Numbered from the stretch's first letter, positions 43,083-52,750 are shown. The stretch: 64,000 bases of DNA from Hanstruepera ponticola (GCF_012931685.1 NZ_JABANC010000001.1:1054001-1118000), one strand, 5' to 3'. Notes: generated by a model from the letters alone, not told the origin. Program-made: numbers and translations.

Positions 43083-44530
43083 TACACTACGTCATACAAA
43101 TTGTTGCATTTCAGTTACTATTCTTAATAGTTTACGATGCGTTTTTAAAAAGGGAAACCTTTTTTAACTGGAACAGGGCATATTTGTTAGGAACAGCAGT
43201 TTTGTCCATCTTACTTCCGCTTATCAAGATTGAAAGTTTTAGAAATGTTGTACCTCAAGTATATACATTTTCTTTTCCAAAATTTGCTTTTGAAACTCAA
43301 AACCCAATTGTTCTAAATGAAGTGGTACTAAAAGGAACAAGTACATCAAATAGTATCTTATCACATGTCCCTAACATTTTGTTACTTGGTTGTATTTTAG
43401 CATTGTTATACTTTTTATTCAGAATTTTTCAGATTTTAAAACTTGCTTATACCAATCCTAAAGTTAAACAAAAGGATTTTTCAATAATACAAGTTTCCAA
43501 CAGTACAGTGGCTTTTTCATTTTTTCATTATGTTTTTATTGGAGAAAAAATTAAAACCCAAGAACGTGAGTCCATATTGAAACATGAGTTAGTTCATATT
43601 GAACAAAAACATACATGGGATTTGCTTTTTTTTGAAATACTTCGCGTAGTATTTTGGTTTAATCCATTGGTATATATGTACCAGAATAGAATATCAGATT
43701 TGCACGAGTTTATTGCAGATTCAAAAGCAATCAAGCAAAATAAAAAGCAATATTATGAAAACCTGCTGTCACAGGTTTTTGATATCAAATCAGTATCGTT
43801 TATCAACCCATTTTTTAAACAATCATTAATCAAAAAACGAATTATTATGTTACAAAAATCGAAATCAAGAAAAATTCAATTACTTAAGTATATATTGTTA
43901 ATCCCTGTAGTTTTTGGAATGCTTTTATATTCTTCTTGCTCACAAGACAGACCTACAAAAGATGTAGCTAAACAAGAGTATAGAGTTAGCAATGAATCTC
44001 AAGAGAAAGCTTCTAGTGAAGTTTTGCAAAGCATTGCTGATTTAAAAGAATCTATTGCCGCAAAAGGGAGTATGACTGATGAAGAAAAAAATGCTTTAAA
44101 AACTTTAATGATGTTAGTTTCCCCTGACGGTCTTAAAGAACCATACTTTAAAGATGTAGTAAAATATGCTGAAATTCCTTATGGTGTCATTGAACAAGTA
44201 CCTGCGTTTCCTGGTTGTGAAAAAGTTGAAACTAGAGAAGAAAGTATAAACTGTATGAGTAAAGAACTCAATTCTTTTATACTTAAAAACTTTAACACTA
44301 ATTTATCTAATGATTTAGGACTTACCGGCGAGCAGAAAATTTCAGTTTTTTTCAAAATTGATGCTAATGGCCAAATAATTGACATTAAGGCTAGAGCCAA
44401 TCATCCTGATTTAGAGAATGAAGCTATTAGAGTAGTCAGCATATTACCAACCATGATTCCTGGCGAACAAGACGGTGTAAAAGTAACCGTACCTTATTAT
44501 TTGCCAATCAAATTTCAAATTAAGGAATAA
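43079..44530 (+). CDS. M56 (BlaR1-like) metallopeptidase fused to a TonB-type C-terminal domain
   Basis: The 483-residue protein has several membrane helices in the first 300 residues and the zinc motif HELVHIEQKHTWD (about 169-181), with the later E of HEFIADSKA. The last ~120 residues match the flavobacterial TonB C-terminal domain (VPAFPGCEKVETREESINCMSK, KISVFFKIDANGQIIDIKA, YLPIKFQI). It is coupled to the BlaI-like repressor, which it should inactivate on sensing a signal. The TonB-type domain instead of a penicillin-binding sensor argues against a plain beta-lactam role. Confidence 0.9.
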   Translation: MIHYVIQIVAFQLLFLIVYDAFLKRETFFNWNRAYLLGTAVLSILLPLIKIESFRNVVPQVYTFSFPKFAFETQNPIVLNEVVLKGTSTSNSILSHVPNILLLGCILALLYFLFRIFQILKLAYTNPKVKQKDFSIIQVSNSTVAFSFFHYVFIGEKIKTQERESILKHELVHIEQKHTWDLLFFEILRVVFWFNPLVYMYQNRISDLHEFIADSKAIKQNKKQYYENLLSQVFDIKSVSFINPFFKQSLIKKRIIMLQKSKSRKIQLLKYILLIPVVFGMLLYSSCSQDRPTKDVAKQEYRVSNESQEKASSEVLQSIADLKESIAAKGSMTDEEKNALKTLMMLVSPDGLKEPYFKDVVKYAEIPYGVIEQVPAFPGCEKVETREESINCMSKELNSFILKNFNTNLSNDLGLTGEQKISVFFKIDANGQIIDIKARANHPDLENEAIRVVSILPTMIPGEQDGVKVTVPYYLPIKFQIKE

Positions 44531-44550
44531 ACTAAATTGTCAAACTGTTA

Positions 44551-44580
44551 AAAACCGAAAACAACGTTTTCGGTTTTTTT
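44551..44580 (+). terminator. Terminator after the M56 peptidase gene
   Basis: Twelve-bp stem AAAACCGAAAAC / GTTTTCGGTTTT with a three-base loop, followed by T to 44580. Confidence 0.93.
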
Positions 44581-44646
44581 ATCTATAATTATCAATTTAC
44601 TTAAAATTAATACAAAAAATTGTACTTTTCGGTATCATAACAAATT

Positions 44647-45123
44647 ATGAAACAAGGGTATTTTATTTTAGCTTTTTTGGTTTTAACCTCCTGCAATTAC
44701 TTTGACGTAAAAAAAACATCATCTGAAGCTATATTGAATGAAGAGCTAAAAACATTTACGTGGAATGAGGTTGATGAATATCCTTCATTTACAATATGTG
44801 ATAATGAAATTTCAAAAGAAGGAAAAAAAAGATGCTTTCAGAATACGCTTATAGAGGCAATTTCAAAAAATATACAAGCGGATACTATTGTTGTATCTCA
44901 AAACATCAAAGACACCCTATTAATCAAATTTCAAATTTCTGAAAAGGGTAAGCTAACGGTTATGGAATATGATGTTGACTCATTAACATTGCACGAAATC
45001 CCGAATATTAAAAACCTTATAAATAATAGTTTGGATTCACTGCCAGAAATTTATCCTGCTGTAAAACGTGGTCAGCAAGTAAAAACAGCATTTACATTGC
45101 CTGTTATTATTCAAGCTTATTAA
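44647..45123 (+). CDS. Lipoprotein resembling the C-terminal domain of the M56 peptidase
   Basis: The 158-residue protein has a lipoprotein signal with lipobox cysteine near residue 16 (LTSCNYFD). Its mature part follows the same plan as the C-terminal domain of the upstream peptidase: YPSFTICDNEISKEGKKRCFQ against VPAFPGCEKVETREESINCMS, then a strand DTLLIKFQISEKGKL and a terminal LPVIIQAY. It is therefore probably a detached TonB-type domain on a lipid anchor, possibly a signal partner or competitor of the peptidase. The 116-base gap and terminator suggest separate transcription. Its stop shares TTAA with the convergent BI-1 gene. Confidence 0.7.
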   Translation: MKQGYFILAFLVLTSCNYFDVKKTSSEAILNEELKTFTWNEVDEYPSFTICDNEISKEGKKRCFQNTLIEAISKNIQADTIVVSQNIKDTLLIKFQISEKGKLTVMEYDVDSLTLHEIPNIKNLINNSLDSLPEIYPAVKRGQQVKTAFTLPVIIQAY

Positions 45124-45851
45124 AAACGAATGGCAAGTTTGCGCATGAGTCTTAATATTTCGGCGTACAACCAAACCAATGTAACCAATAAACCCCAAGT
45201 AGCCAACCATTCTTTTTCTTTAGGGGCTTTACCTTTATAACGTTCTATGTAATCAAAGTCCAATAATAATGATAATGAAGCAAAGATAGCTGCAACTACA
45301 TTAAAAGCAATTGCCCACCAAGATGTACCCCAAACAAAAACCTTAATTCCGAAGAAACCTAAAATCCATGAAATAATATAGGTTACAAAAATACTGGCAC
45401 AAGCAGTAATTATAATACTTCTCAACTTTTTTGTAACAACAATTATTCGGGTTTGATATAATATCAACATCACAAAAAATGTAATAATGGTAACTCCAAT
45501 TGCCTGATAAGGCATATTAGGGAATTTAGCCTGAATAAAACTGCTTATTCCACCTAAAAAACAGCCTTTGGCAATAGCATATAATGGTACTAGAAATTTT
45601 GCCCAATGCTTTCGTACCGAAATAATAATACTGATAACGATAGCGGCAAGCATCCCTCCAGTGGTAAACCACTTTACGTTGTAACCGTTATCATATAACT
45701 TCCAAATTCCAGCAGTTATCAATGCAATAATCAGTATAGAAACGAGAGATTTTATAATAATTCCAGTAACCGACATGGTTTGAGAATGGTGATTGTCATC
45801 ATTCCAAAAATAATCTGAAAAAGCAGGGTTTGATGTTTTGTCTAAACGCAC
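45120..45851 (-). CDS. Bax inhibitor-1/YccA family membrane protein
   Basis: The 243-residue protein has about seven membrane helices and the bacterial BI-1 pattern, including PLYAIAKGCFLGGISSF and the helix LLLDFDYIERYKGKAPKEKEW near the C-terminus. The start is GTG overlapping the TAG stop of the upstream gene by one base. BI-1 proteins can act as pH-sensitive calcium leak channels in structural studies of one bacterial member; in this organism the role is open. Confidence 0.87.
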   Translation of the reverse strand: MRLDKTSNPAFSDYFWNDDNHHSQTMSVTGIIIKSLVSILIIALITAGIWKLYDNGYNVKWFTTGGMLAAIVISIIISVRKHWAKFLVPLYAIAKGCFLGGISSFIQAKFPNMPYQAIGVTIITFFVMLILYQTRIIVVTKKLRSIIITACASIFVTYIISWILGFFGIKVFVWGTSWWAIAFNVVAAIFASLSLLLDFDYIERYKGKAPKEKEWLATWGLLVTLVWLYAEILRLMRKLAIRF

Positions 45852-46726
45852 TACAAATTAATCTTATAGCCTAAAGCAAAATCTATTGGGAAATTGTCAC
45901 TGTTATCAATAAAAATTGCATAAATATCATGATAGGCTAATGTGATGAAGCTGTTTTTTGTAATCCTTATGTCTGCACCTAAACCAAGTGTAAAAGGTAC
46001 TTGAATACCAGAAGCTGATTCTTCGTAAATTCCAATTTCAGGATTACTAGACACATAAGTAGCATTTGAAGCCGTATAAGTAACCATTTTTAAATTTCCA
46101 TAAAAATTAAAGGCCTCTTTGTTTATTATTCGATATCTGTAACCAATGGACAGTTGGGTAGAAGAATATTCAAAATCGTCAGCTTCTAGAGCATGTCTAA
46201 AATGAAAAAACAAAGCATGTCTAGGTAATCTGCTTTCTTCGAAAATTTCAAATTCTAATCCAAAAAACGGTACCGATTTATTATTTGGATTGGCGACAAA
46301 TGGTTGATTGGTTAAACCACCAAAAGCCCCAAGTCTAGATTGTACTTTAGCACGCTCTGTATAATTGTAACCAACATCAGATGTCGCATTGTATTTATTG
46401 ATGTATTCCTTTAAACTGAAAAGTGTCAGGTTTACTTTTTCAGCTGTTAGCCCGTAGTCTTTTGTTAGATTATTTAAAACTGCCTTATATTCTTCTTGAT
46501 ATTTACGTGTTTCTTCATTTTTAGTATTTACCAATTCTTGGATGTTACCATTGTTACTTCTTACAAAATAGCGGTATTTACCATCAAAAATATTCCATAA
46601 CAAGTCCAAATTACCTTCTACTTCAGTTTTTAATTCCAGTGTTTCATTATTGACGTTATAGGTTTCTTGGGTAAATCCAGAAATGCCAAAAGCAATGAAA
46701 CAGAATAAAAATAGTAGCTTTTTCAT
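45851..46726 (-). CDS. Outer membrane beta-barrel-like protein of unknown function
   Basis: The ATG at 46726 (291 residues) starts a signal peptide MKKLLFLFCFIAFGISGF and is preferred over one 17 codons upstream. The first half (about 30-130) is helical and charged. The second half has alternating strands (FFGLEFEIFEESR, TQLSIGYRYRI, GLGADIRITKNSFITLAYH) and ends in LGYKINL, as in beta-barrel outer membrane proteins. It is translationally coupled to the BI-1 gene. Confidence 0.6.
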   Translation of the reverse strand: MKKLLFLFCFIAFGISGFTQETYNVNNETLELKTEVEGNLDLLWNIFDGKYRYFVRSNNGNIQELVNTKNEETRKYQEEYKAVLNNLTKDYGLTAEKVNLTLFSLKEYINKYNATSDVGYNYTERAKVQSRLGAFGGLTNQPFVANPNNKSVPFFGLEFEIFEESRLPRHALFFHFRHALEADDFEYSSTQLSIGYRYRIINKEAFNFYGNLKMVTYTASNATYVSSNPEIGIYEESASGIQVPFTLGLGADIRITKNSFITLAYHDIYAIFIDNSDNFPIDFALGYKINL

Positions 46727-46793
46727 TTTACAAATGTTTAGGTTACTTGTAAAACTATAAAAATTAAACGACATCATGATATACTTTTACGGG

Positions 46794-47918
46794 TTATTTA
46801 TTAAACGTACGTCCTTTCCAATCGTAATTTTTAAAAGTTGATATGGTCACTATGTATGTAGTAAAAAACGGATATAAAATACTTGAAATCAAAAATCTTA
46901 TAAATGGAATTTGATGACCTAAAAAGCGACTTGTTTTATAGATAAGAATAAAATCTAAAAATGATTTGAATACAAAAAGGGATAGAAACGTAAAAAAATT
47001 GGTCAGGCCAGTTATTGATGAAAGCAATAAGATGACGCATAGGATATTCATGAAAAACACAGTAAATGCTGTAAATATTGAAAAAGCACTTTTATAATAG
47101 ATTGATTTGGATGCCCACCGAACGCGTTGAGAAACCAACTGTTGCCGTGTTGGTTGTGGGTTAGTTGAAACGATGGCTCCTTCTGCTTTCAAATAGCCCA
47201 CTTGTTCCGAATTATACCTTACGGCTTTTTGAAGTAGAAAAACATCATCGCCACTTGCTATGTTTGAATCATCTTCAAATTCGTTTAATTGATGAAACAG
47301 TGCTTTCTTGTAGGCCAAATTCGCACCATTAGCCATAAAAGGTTTTTTTAGCCCAAAACTGCCAATGGTTGAGCCCATCAAACTTATAAAATCTAAATTT
47401 TGAAAATGATCAAGAAATGATTTAGGCTTTTTATATGCTACAGGACCAGCTATAAACGAATACGCGCTGTTTTGAACAACAGTGTCATAAATATTAAGCC
47501 ATTCTTTTGGCAATATGCAATCAGCATCCGTGGTAATAATCCAATCATATTTGGATTTTGATATACCAATTTTCAAGGCATCTTTCTTTGGGGAACTTGT
47601 ATTAGGGTTATTCTTTAAAATCGTCCAATCATAAAGGGTGTCTTTTAAGTGTGATTTTATAATCAAAACGGAATCATCAGTAGAAGCATCATCTATCAAT
47701 AGTATTTCATAAAGTTCTTTGGGATATTCCAATTGCAAGATAGAATCCAACAAGCGTGGTAAATTGTCTGATTCATTTCTAAAAGGAACAACAATTGAAA
47801 ATTTTGTTTTTGGTACTAGTAGCTTTACTTTAAAATTATTGACATTATCAAAGCCAATAATAAATCCGCCAATCAAAAGCAGGTACAGAAATGATATGGC
47901 CATAATTATTATAAGCAT
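46794..47918 (-). CDS. Family 2 glycosyltransferase, membrane-bound
   Basis: The 374-residue protein has an N-terminal membrane helix, the GT2 core (FSIVVPFRNESDNLPRLLDS, LIDDASTDDS, TTDADCILPKEWL, QRVRWASKS), and three C-terminal helices. This resembles processive or lipid-linked sugar transferases. It overlaps by 10 bases the gene for the LPG synthase-type membrane protein directly upstream on the same strand, a common pairing in Bacteroidota. Acceptor and sugar are unknown. Confidence 0.85.
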   Translation of the reverse strand: MLIIIMAISFLYLLLIGGFIIGFDNVNNFKVKLLVPKTKFSIVVPFRNESDNLPRLLDSILQLEYPKELYEILLIDDASTDDSVLIIKSHLKDTLYDWTILKNNPNTSSPKKDALKIGISKSKYDWIITTDADCILPKEWLNIYDTVVQNSAYSFIAGPVAYKKPKSFLDHFQNLDFISLMGSTIGSFGLKKPFMANGANLAYKKALFHQLNEFEDDSNIASGDDVFLLQKAVRYNSEQVGYLKAEGAIVSTNPQPTRQQLVSQRVRWASKSIYYKSAFSIFTAFTVFFMNILCVILLLSSITGLTNFFTFLSLFVFKSFLDFILIYKTSRFLGHQIPFIRFLISSILYPFFTTYIVTISTFKNYDWKGRTFNK

Positions 47919-48883
47919 ACTGTTTTTTGAGGTAATTTAAATTTCAGCACAAATACGGCTCCTGTTAAGCTAGGCAAAGCCACATTAAAAAACCACATAA
48001 GCAATATGGTGCTCAAAATAATTATGTTGCCTACACCAGTGATAGAAAACAAAAAAATGGCAACACTACCTTTTAAAACCACATCAAAAATTGAAATAAC
48101 TGGAATTATGGATGCTAGAAAATACATACTTGTTATGATAACCATGGAATCAAAATAACTCAATTTCACACCAAATAATGTGAGTAAAAAATAAAATTGA
48201 AATGAAAAAACCATGTAACGAATAAGTGAGAATAAAAATCCTTTTACATATAATGCTTTTGGGATTTTGGAATAAAATGCTCTGGCAGTTTGAAAGGAAA
48301 TTCCTTTAATAGAAAATTTGGTTTTTGCCAAACCTATTATTGGAAATAAGACGATAATTAATAAAACAACACCAAATTTAAACACCTTGTAATAAGATAT
48401 GTCAAGCGGATATCTCAATACAAAAAGACTTAATCCAGCAACGCCCAAGAGTGTTGTAACTGCCATCTGCAAGCTATTGTTCAATAAATTCATCGCAACT
48501 ATCTTCTTGCTTTCTGATAATTTAAAATACATGGCTTTTACACCGTACTCACCCACACGGTTAGGGGTAAATAATGATGCTGTTAAAGAACCAAGACTTT
48601 GTTCTAAAGAATTACAAAATGATATTTTATGAATATAGGATACTAAATGCTGCCATTTTATAATTTCAAAAAACCAGTTTAAAATGCTTAAAAGCATCAA
48701 AAAAATCACATTCTTTATTGAAAACGCATTGTTTTTTGATAAAAAATCCCAGAAAACTTTAAAATCCATTTCTTGGTTAGAAGTGAGTTTATTATAAATA
48801 AAATAAAAAGCACCAACTACTATACTCATTTTAATAAGTACAAAAAAGAATTGTTTAGTTTTGTAAGGAACGGCTCCAAACAT
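47909..48883 (-). CDS. Flippase-like/lysylphosphatidylglycerol synthase-type membrane protein
   Basis: The start is placed at the ATG at 48883 (324 residues). A longer frame to 48952 would overlap the divergent gene that starts at 48934. The protein has about eight membrane helices with the UPF0104/AglD-like pattern (LTASLFTPNRVGEYGVKAMYF, SIIPVISIFDVVLKGS). Such proteins often act as lipid or lipid-linked sugar transporters; the neighbouring glycosyltransferase fits this. Confidence 0.8.
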   Translation of the reverse strand: MFGAVPYKTKQFFFVLIKMSIVVGAFYFIYNKLTSNQEMDFKVFWDFLSKNNAFSIKNVIFLMLLSILNWFFEIIKWQHLVSYIHKISFCNSLEQSLGSLTASLFTPNRVGEYGVKAMYFKLSESKKIVAMNLLNNSLQMAVTTLLGVAGLSLFVLRYPLDISYYKVFKFGVVLLIIVLFPIIGLAKTKFSIKGISFQTARAFYSKIPKALYVKGFLFSLIRYMVFSFQFYFLLTLFGVKLSYFDSMVIITSMYFLASIIPVISIFDVVLKGSVAIFLFSITGVGNIIILSTILLMWFFNVALPSLTGAVFVLKFKLPQKTVCL

Positions 48884-48933
48884 ACAATTGAGTCGTAGAT
48901 TATATTTTGTACAAAATAAAACAATAAAGTCAT

Positions 48934-49572
48934 ATGAAGATAGCTTTTGCAAATTATAGATTCAGTAGCTTGTTTTTACTATTGTTTTTTACAACAATCA
49001 TTGTTTGTGGGCAAAGCGAGGCTAGTAAATGGAAGGCTCAAGTTGCATTTGGTCTTAATAGTCCTAGTTCAAGTGGATTTGTGCCAGGGTTTGAAGCGAA
49101 ACCTGTAAATTTTCCAACTATTCATTTAGGAGTTCAGCGCATGTTTAAACCGCAATATGGTGTCAAATTAGATTATGGTTTTAATCGTATAGCCAATAAC
49201 AGCGACTCACCTTATTTTAAAATAAATTATTCAAGAGTTAATGCTCAATTTGTTTATGATGCCACGACACTAATGACTTTCTTGCCAACGCATATAGGTA
49301 TAGTGGGACACGCTGGACCAGGAATATCTTTCGTTAAGCCTTTAAGTGGTTATGCCGATAACAACCTTACCTATTTCAATGCCATGGCTGGCATCGAGTT
49401 CCATTATTCAGTTTCAAGAACCTTTTCGGTGTTTTTAGATACGTCCTATATTTATGGTTTTGCAAAAGAGTTTGATCCTATATTTGATGGCTTTGGGTCA
49501 TTCAATGGAAACCTCCTAACGGTAACAGTTGGTGTTTCGGTGTCTTTAAGTGGCTGTTATTTTTGTGATTAA
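48934..49572 (+). CDS. Outer membrane beta-barrel protein
   Basis: The 212-residue protein has a signal peptide (about 1-26, ending near VCGQS). The barrel shows alternating strands such as WKAQVAFGLNSPSSSG, YGVKLDYGFNRI, VNAQFVYDATTL and VTVGVSVSLSGCYFCD. It ends with two cysteines that may form a disulfide, unlike the aromatic last residue usual for barrels. Its stop overlaps the ruvC start by one base. Confidence 0.72.
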   Translation: MKIAFANYRFSSLFLLLFFTTIIVCGQSEASKWKAQVAFGLNSPSSSGFVPGFEAKPVNFPTIHLGVQRMFKPQYGVKLDYGFNRIANNSDSPYFKINYSRVNAQFVYDATTLMTFLPTHIGIVGHAGPGISFVKPLSGYADNNLTYFNAMAGIEFHYSVSRTFSVFLDTSYIYGFAKEFDPIFDGFGSFNGNLLTVTVGVSVSLSGCYFCD

Positions 49573-50126
49573 TGAGTAAAGAAAAAATTATTTTAGGTAT
49601 TGATCCTGGTACAACCATAATGGGTTTTGGACTCATTAAGGTTGTGGGAAAAACAATGTCATTCATGCAACTCAATGAATTAGACTTGAAAAAGTATGAT
49701 GATCACTATCTAAAACTCAAACTCATTTTTGAACGTACAATTGAACTCATTGAAACCTATCATCCTGATGAGATAGCCATAGAAGCACCTTTTTTTGGAA
49801 AAAATGTGCAAAGTATGTTGAAATTAGGTCGTGCCCAAGGTGTAGCAATGGCAGCAGGTTTATCTCGAGAAATACCCATAACGGAATACTCTCCTAAAAA
49901 AATAAAAATGGCTATTACTGGCAATGGTAATGCTAGTAAAGAGCAAGTGGCTAAAATGTTGCAAAGTACTTTAGGCTTAAAAACCTTACCAAAAAATCTA
50001 GATGCAACGGATGGTTTAGCAGCTGCAGTATGTCACTTTTACAATCAGGGTCGTGTTACTGTTGGTAAAAGTTATTCTGGTTGGGCTAGTTTTGTTAAGC
50101 AAAATGAAGGTAGAATTAAGAAGTAG
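49572..50126 (+). CDS. ruvC: Crossover junction endodeoxyribonuclease RuvC
   Basis: The 184-residue nuclease resolves Holliday junctions. Catalytic acids are visible in GIDPGT (D11), EAPFFG and the C-terminal DATDGLAAAVCH. The loop SREIPITEYSPKKIKMAITGNG is typical of the family. It is translationally coupled to the barrel gene before it and is three bases before the DUF3667 gene, in one long operon. Confidence 0.96.
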   Translation: MSKEKIILGIDPGTTIMGFGLIKVVGKTMSFMQLNELDLKKYDDHYLKLKLIFERTIELIETYHPDEIAIEAPFFGKNVQSMLKLGRAQGVAMAAGLSREIPITEYSPKKIKMAITGNGNASKEQVAKMLQSTLGLKTLPKNLDATDGLAAAVCHFYNQGRVTVGKSYSGWASFVKQNEGRIKK

Positions 50127-50129
50127 ATT

Positions 50130-50870
50130 ATGACTGAAACTACTATTTGCAAAAATTGTAATACTGAAACAGCTAGTGAATATTGCCCTAACTGCGGACA
50201 ACGCACATCAATCCATAAAGTCACGTTTTCTGAAACATTTCAAGATGTCATAAATGGTATGTTTTCTTTAGATGCACCATTATGGATGACACTAAAAACG
50301 TTGGTCGTAAATCCAGGAAAGCTCTTCAGAGATTTTTTATCTGGTAAACGAAAAACGTACTATAAACCCGTTTCATTTTTTATTTTAACTACTATTGTTT
50401 TTGTGCTAACTAAATCGCTATTGAATTATGACCCTATGCAAAATATTGCACAAGTACAACATGATTCAGTTAATGCGAAATTATTAAATAGTGCAGGCGT
50501 TTATATGGCTAAAAACATTAACAATATTATCTTTTCATTTGTATTTGCTTTTGCACTCATGCTAAAATTATTCTTTTATAAGTCCTATTCATTAGCCGAA
50601 TATTTAGCTGTTTCATTTTATGTGGTTGGATTTTACACTTTAATTACTACCATATATATGATTGGTTTAAAATTTGTAAATCCAGAATACAAATCCCTAC
50701 CTTTTTTATTAATGTTCGTATATGTAGTTTACACTTTAATTTCATTTTTTCAAAAGCGAAACTTAACTGCCATTTTAAAAATGATATTGGTTTATATATT
50801 CGCAATGACATTATATATCATAATCGGTTACGGAATTTCATTTCTAATAGTATGGCTTAAATCTGTATAA
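50130..50870 (+). CDS. DUF3667 membrane protein with zinc ribbon
   Basis: The 246-residue protein begins with a zinc-ribbon CKNCNTETASEYCPNCGQ (four cysteines, about 6-23), then the family segment GMFSLDAPLWMTLKTLVVNPGKLFRDFLSG and about five membrane helices. DUF3667 is a Bacteroidota family of unknown function. It is flanked without gaps by ruvC and hemW. Confidence 0.88.
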   Translation: MTETTICKNCNTETASEYCPNCGQRTSIHKVTFSETFQDVINGMFSLDAPLWMTLKTLVVNPGKLFRDFLSGKRKTYYKPVSFFILTTIVFVLTKSLLNYDPMQNIAQVQHDSVNAKLLNSAGVYMAKNINNIIFSFVFAFALMLKLFFYKSYSLAEYLAVSFYVVGFYTLITTIYMIGLKFVNPEYKSLPFLLMFVYVVYTLISFFQKRNLTAILKMILVYIFAMTLYIIIGYGISFLIVWLKSV

Positions 50871-52000
50871 TGGCAGGCATCTACATCCATATTCCATTCT
50901 GTAAGCAAGCCTGTCATTACTGTGATTTTCATTTTTCAACTTCCCTAAAAAAGAAGGAAGACATGGTTTTTGCGTTGCAAAACGAACTGCTATTAAGGAA
51001 AGAGGAACTGAAAAATCAAGTTGTTGAAACTATTTATTTTGGAGGAGGCACGCCGAGCTTGTTGACCAATGACGAAATTCAAGAAATTATCAACTCGGTT
51101 TACAGTAACTACCCAGTTGTTGAGTCTCCTGAAATTACATTAGAGGCCAATCCGGACGATTTAACTAATAAATGCATTAATGAATTGATTGATTCTCCAA
51201 TTAACCGATTGAGTATTGGTATTCAGTCCTTTTTCGAAGACGATTTAAAACTAATGAATCGCGCGCACAATGCTAATGAAGCCAAGAGCTGTTTGGAGGA
51301 AGTTACCAAACATTTTGATAATATTTCAATAGATTTAATTTACGGTATTCCCAATGCAACCAACGCGCATTGGCTCAAAAATATTGAAACAGCCTTGTCA
51401 TATGGCGTTCCACATATTTCATGTTATGCTTTAACTGTTGAACCCAAAACAGCTTTACATAGTTTTATTAAAAAAGGGATTATAGAAGAAGTCGATGATG
51501 AAGCCGCTCAAGAACAATTTCATATATTGTTAGATATCCTAGAATCGAATAATTTTGTTCATTATGAATTGTCAAACTTTGGTAAAACAGGATATTTCAG
51601 TAAAAACAACACAGCCTATTGGCAAGGAAAACCGTATTTGGGCATTGGGCCATCATCACATTCTTTTAATGGGAAACAACGGGGTTGGAATGTTAGGAAT
51701 AACACCAAGTATATCAAAGCTTTACAAGACAATCAACTACCAATAGAATGGGAAGTCTTAACTAAAACAGACCGCTATAATGAATATATTATGACTGGTT
51801 TACGAACCATTTGGGGTGTGTCTTTATTAAAAATTGAAGCAGAATTTGGAATTTCATATAAAAAGTATTTATTACAACAAGCCGATAAATTCATCAATCA
51901 ACATTTGTTGTATATTGACAACAACCAACTTTTAGCAACTAAAAAAGGAAAATTTTTAAGCGATGGCATCGCTTCAGATTTATTTAAACTAAATTTATAA
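50870..52000 (+). CDS. hemW: Radical SAM heme chaperone HemW
   Basis: The 376-residue protein carries the 4Fe-4S cluster cysteines C11, C15 and C18 in FCKQACHYCDF, followed by GGGTPSLL, and a HemW-type C-terminal domain (YNEYIMTGLRTIWGV). The cysteine directly after the third ligand that marks coproporphyrinogen dehydrogenase (HemN, CxxxCxxCxC) is aspartate-phenylalanine here, so HemW is preferred. It inserts heme into respiratory enzymes. It is coupled to both neighbours by one-base TAATG overlaps. Confidence 0.93.
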   Translation: MAGIYIHIPFCKQACHYCDFHFSTSLKKKEDMVFALQNELLLRKEELKNQVVETIYFGGGTPSLLTNDEIQEIINSVYSNYPVVESPEITLEANPDDLTNKCINELIDSPINRLSIGIQSFFEDDLKLMNRAHNANEAKSCLEEVTKHFDNISIDLIYGIPNATNAHWLKNIETALSYGVPHISCYALTVEPKTALHSFIKKGIIEEVDDEAAQEQFHILLDILESNNFVHYELSNFGKTGYFSKNNTAYWQGKPYLGIGPSSHSFNGKQRGWNVRNNTKYIKALQDNQLPIEWEVLTKTDRYNEYIMTGLRTIWGVSLLKIEAEFGISYKKYLLQQADKFINQHLLYIDNNQLLATKKGKFLSDGIASDLFKLNL

Positions 52001-52749
52001 TGCTAGCAACTATAGAAACCAATTCAAGAAAATATAAAATAGATTTATCTAAACCATTAGATATTTCAATACCATTAAAAGCGTCAAAATCTAACGTCAA
52101 CGCCTGGTATATTGATGAGCCCAAAATAGAACCTGTTCAAGATGGTGAGTGGATTGCAAGTGTTGAAAAAGGAGCCAGTGTTAATTTTAACAATATACAG
52201 TTTAATCCGCATGCGCATGGTACACATACCGAATGCGTTGGTCATATTACTAATGAATTTCTTTCAGTGAACAAAAACTTAAAACAGTTTTTCTTCCTTG
52301 CTGAACTAGTAACTGTAGCACCTGAATTAATTGACGAGGATTTTGTTATTTCAAAAAAGCAATTACAATTTGCATTTGGTAATAAAAAGAGAGACGCCAT
52401 TATTATTAGGACAATCCCTAACACCAAGGAAAAAAAATCAAGGCAGTATTCAAATACCAATTGGGTATATTTTCAAGATGAAGCGATAAAATTTCTGGTA
52501 AAAATGGGAATTAAACACCTACTGATTGATTTACCAAGCGTTGATAAAGAAAAAGATAATGGTGAGTTAAAAGGGCATAAGGCTTTTTGGAATTTTGATG
52601 GTAAATTACGAAAAGACTGTACAATTACAGAATTTATTTATGTCTCTAATAAAATAGAAGATGGTACGTATTTTCTGAACTTACAAATAGCACCTTTTGA
52701 GAATGATGCTTCACCAAGTAAACCTATCCTATATCAACTTTTAGAATAA
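52000..52749 (+). CDS. Cyclase family protein (kynurenine formamidase-like)
   Basis: The 249-residue protein belongs to the metal-dependent cyclase family. It has the metal motif HAHGTHTEC (HxGTHxD type, with E in place of D) and the LLIDLPSVDKEKDNGELKGHKAFW segment typical of the fold. Members include kynurenine formamidase; the substitution makes that specific role uncertain. It lies in the ruvC-hemW operon. Confidence 0.82.
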   Translation: MLATIETNSRKYKIDLSKPLDISIPLKASKSNVNAWYIDEPKIEPVQDGEWIASVEKGASVNFNNIQFNPHAHGTHTECVGHITNEFLSVNKNLKQFFFLAELVTVAPELIDEDFVISKKQLQFAFGNKKRDAIIIRTIPNTKEKKSRQYSNTNWVYFQDEAIKFLVKMGIKHLLIDLPSVDKEKDNGELKGHKAFWNFDGKLRKDCTITEFIYVSNKIEDGTYFLNLQIAPFENDASPSKPILYQLLE

Positions 52750-52750
52750 C

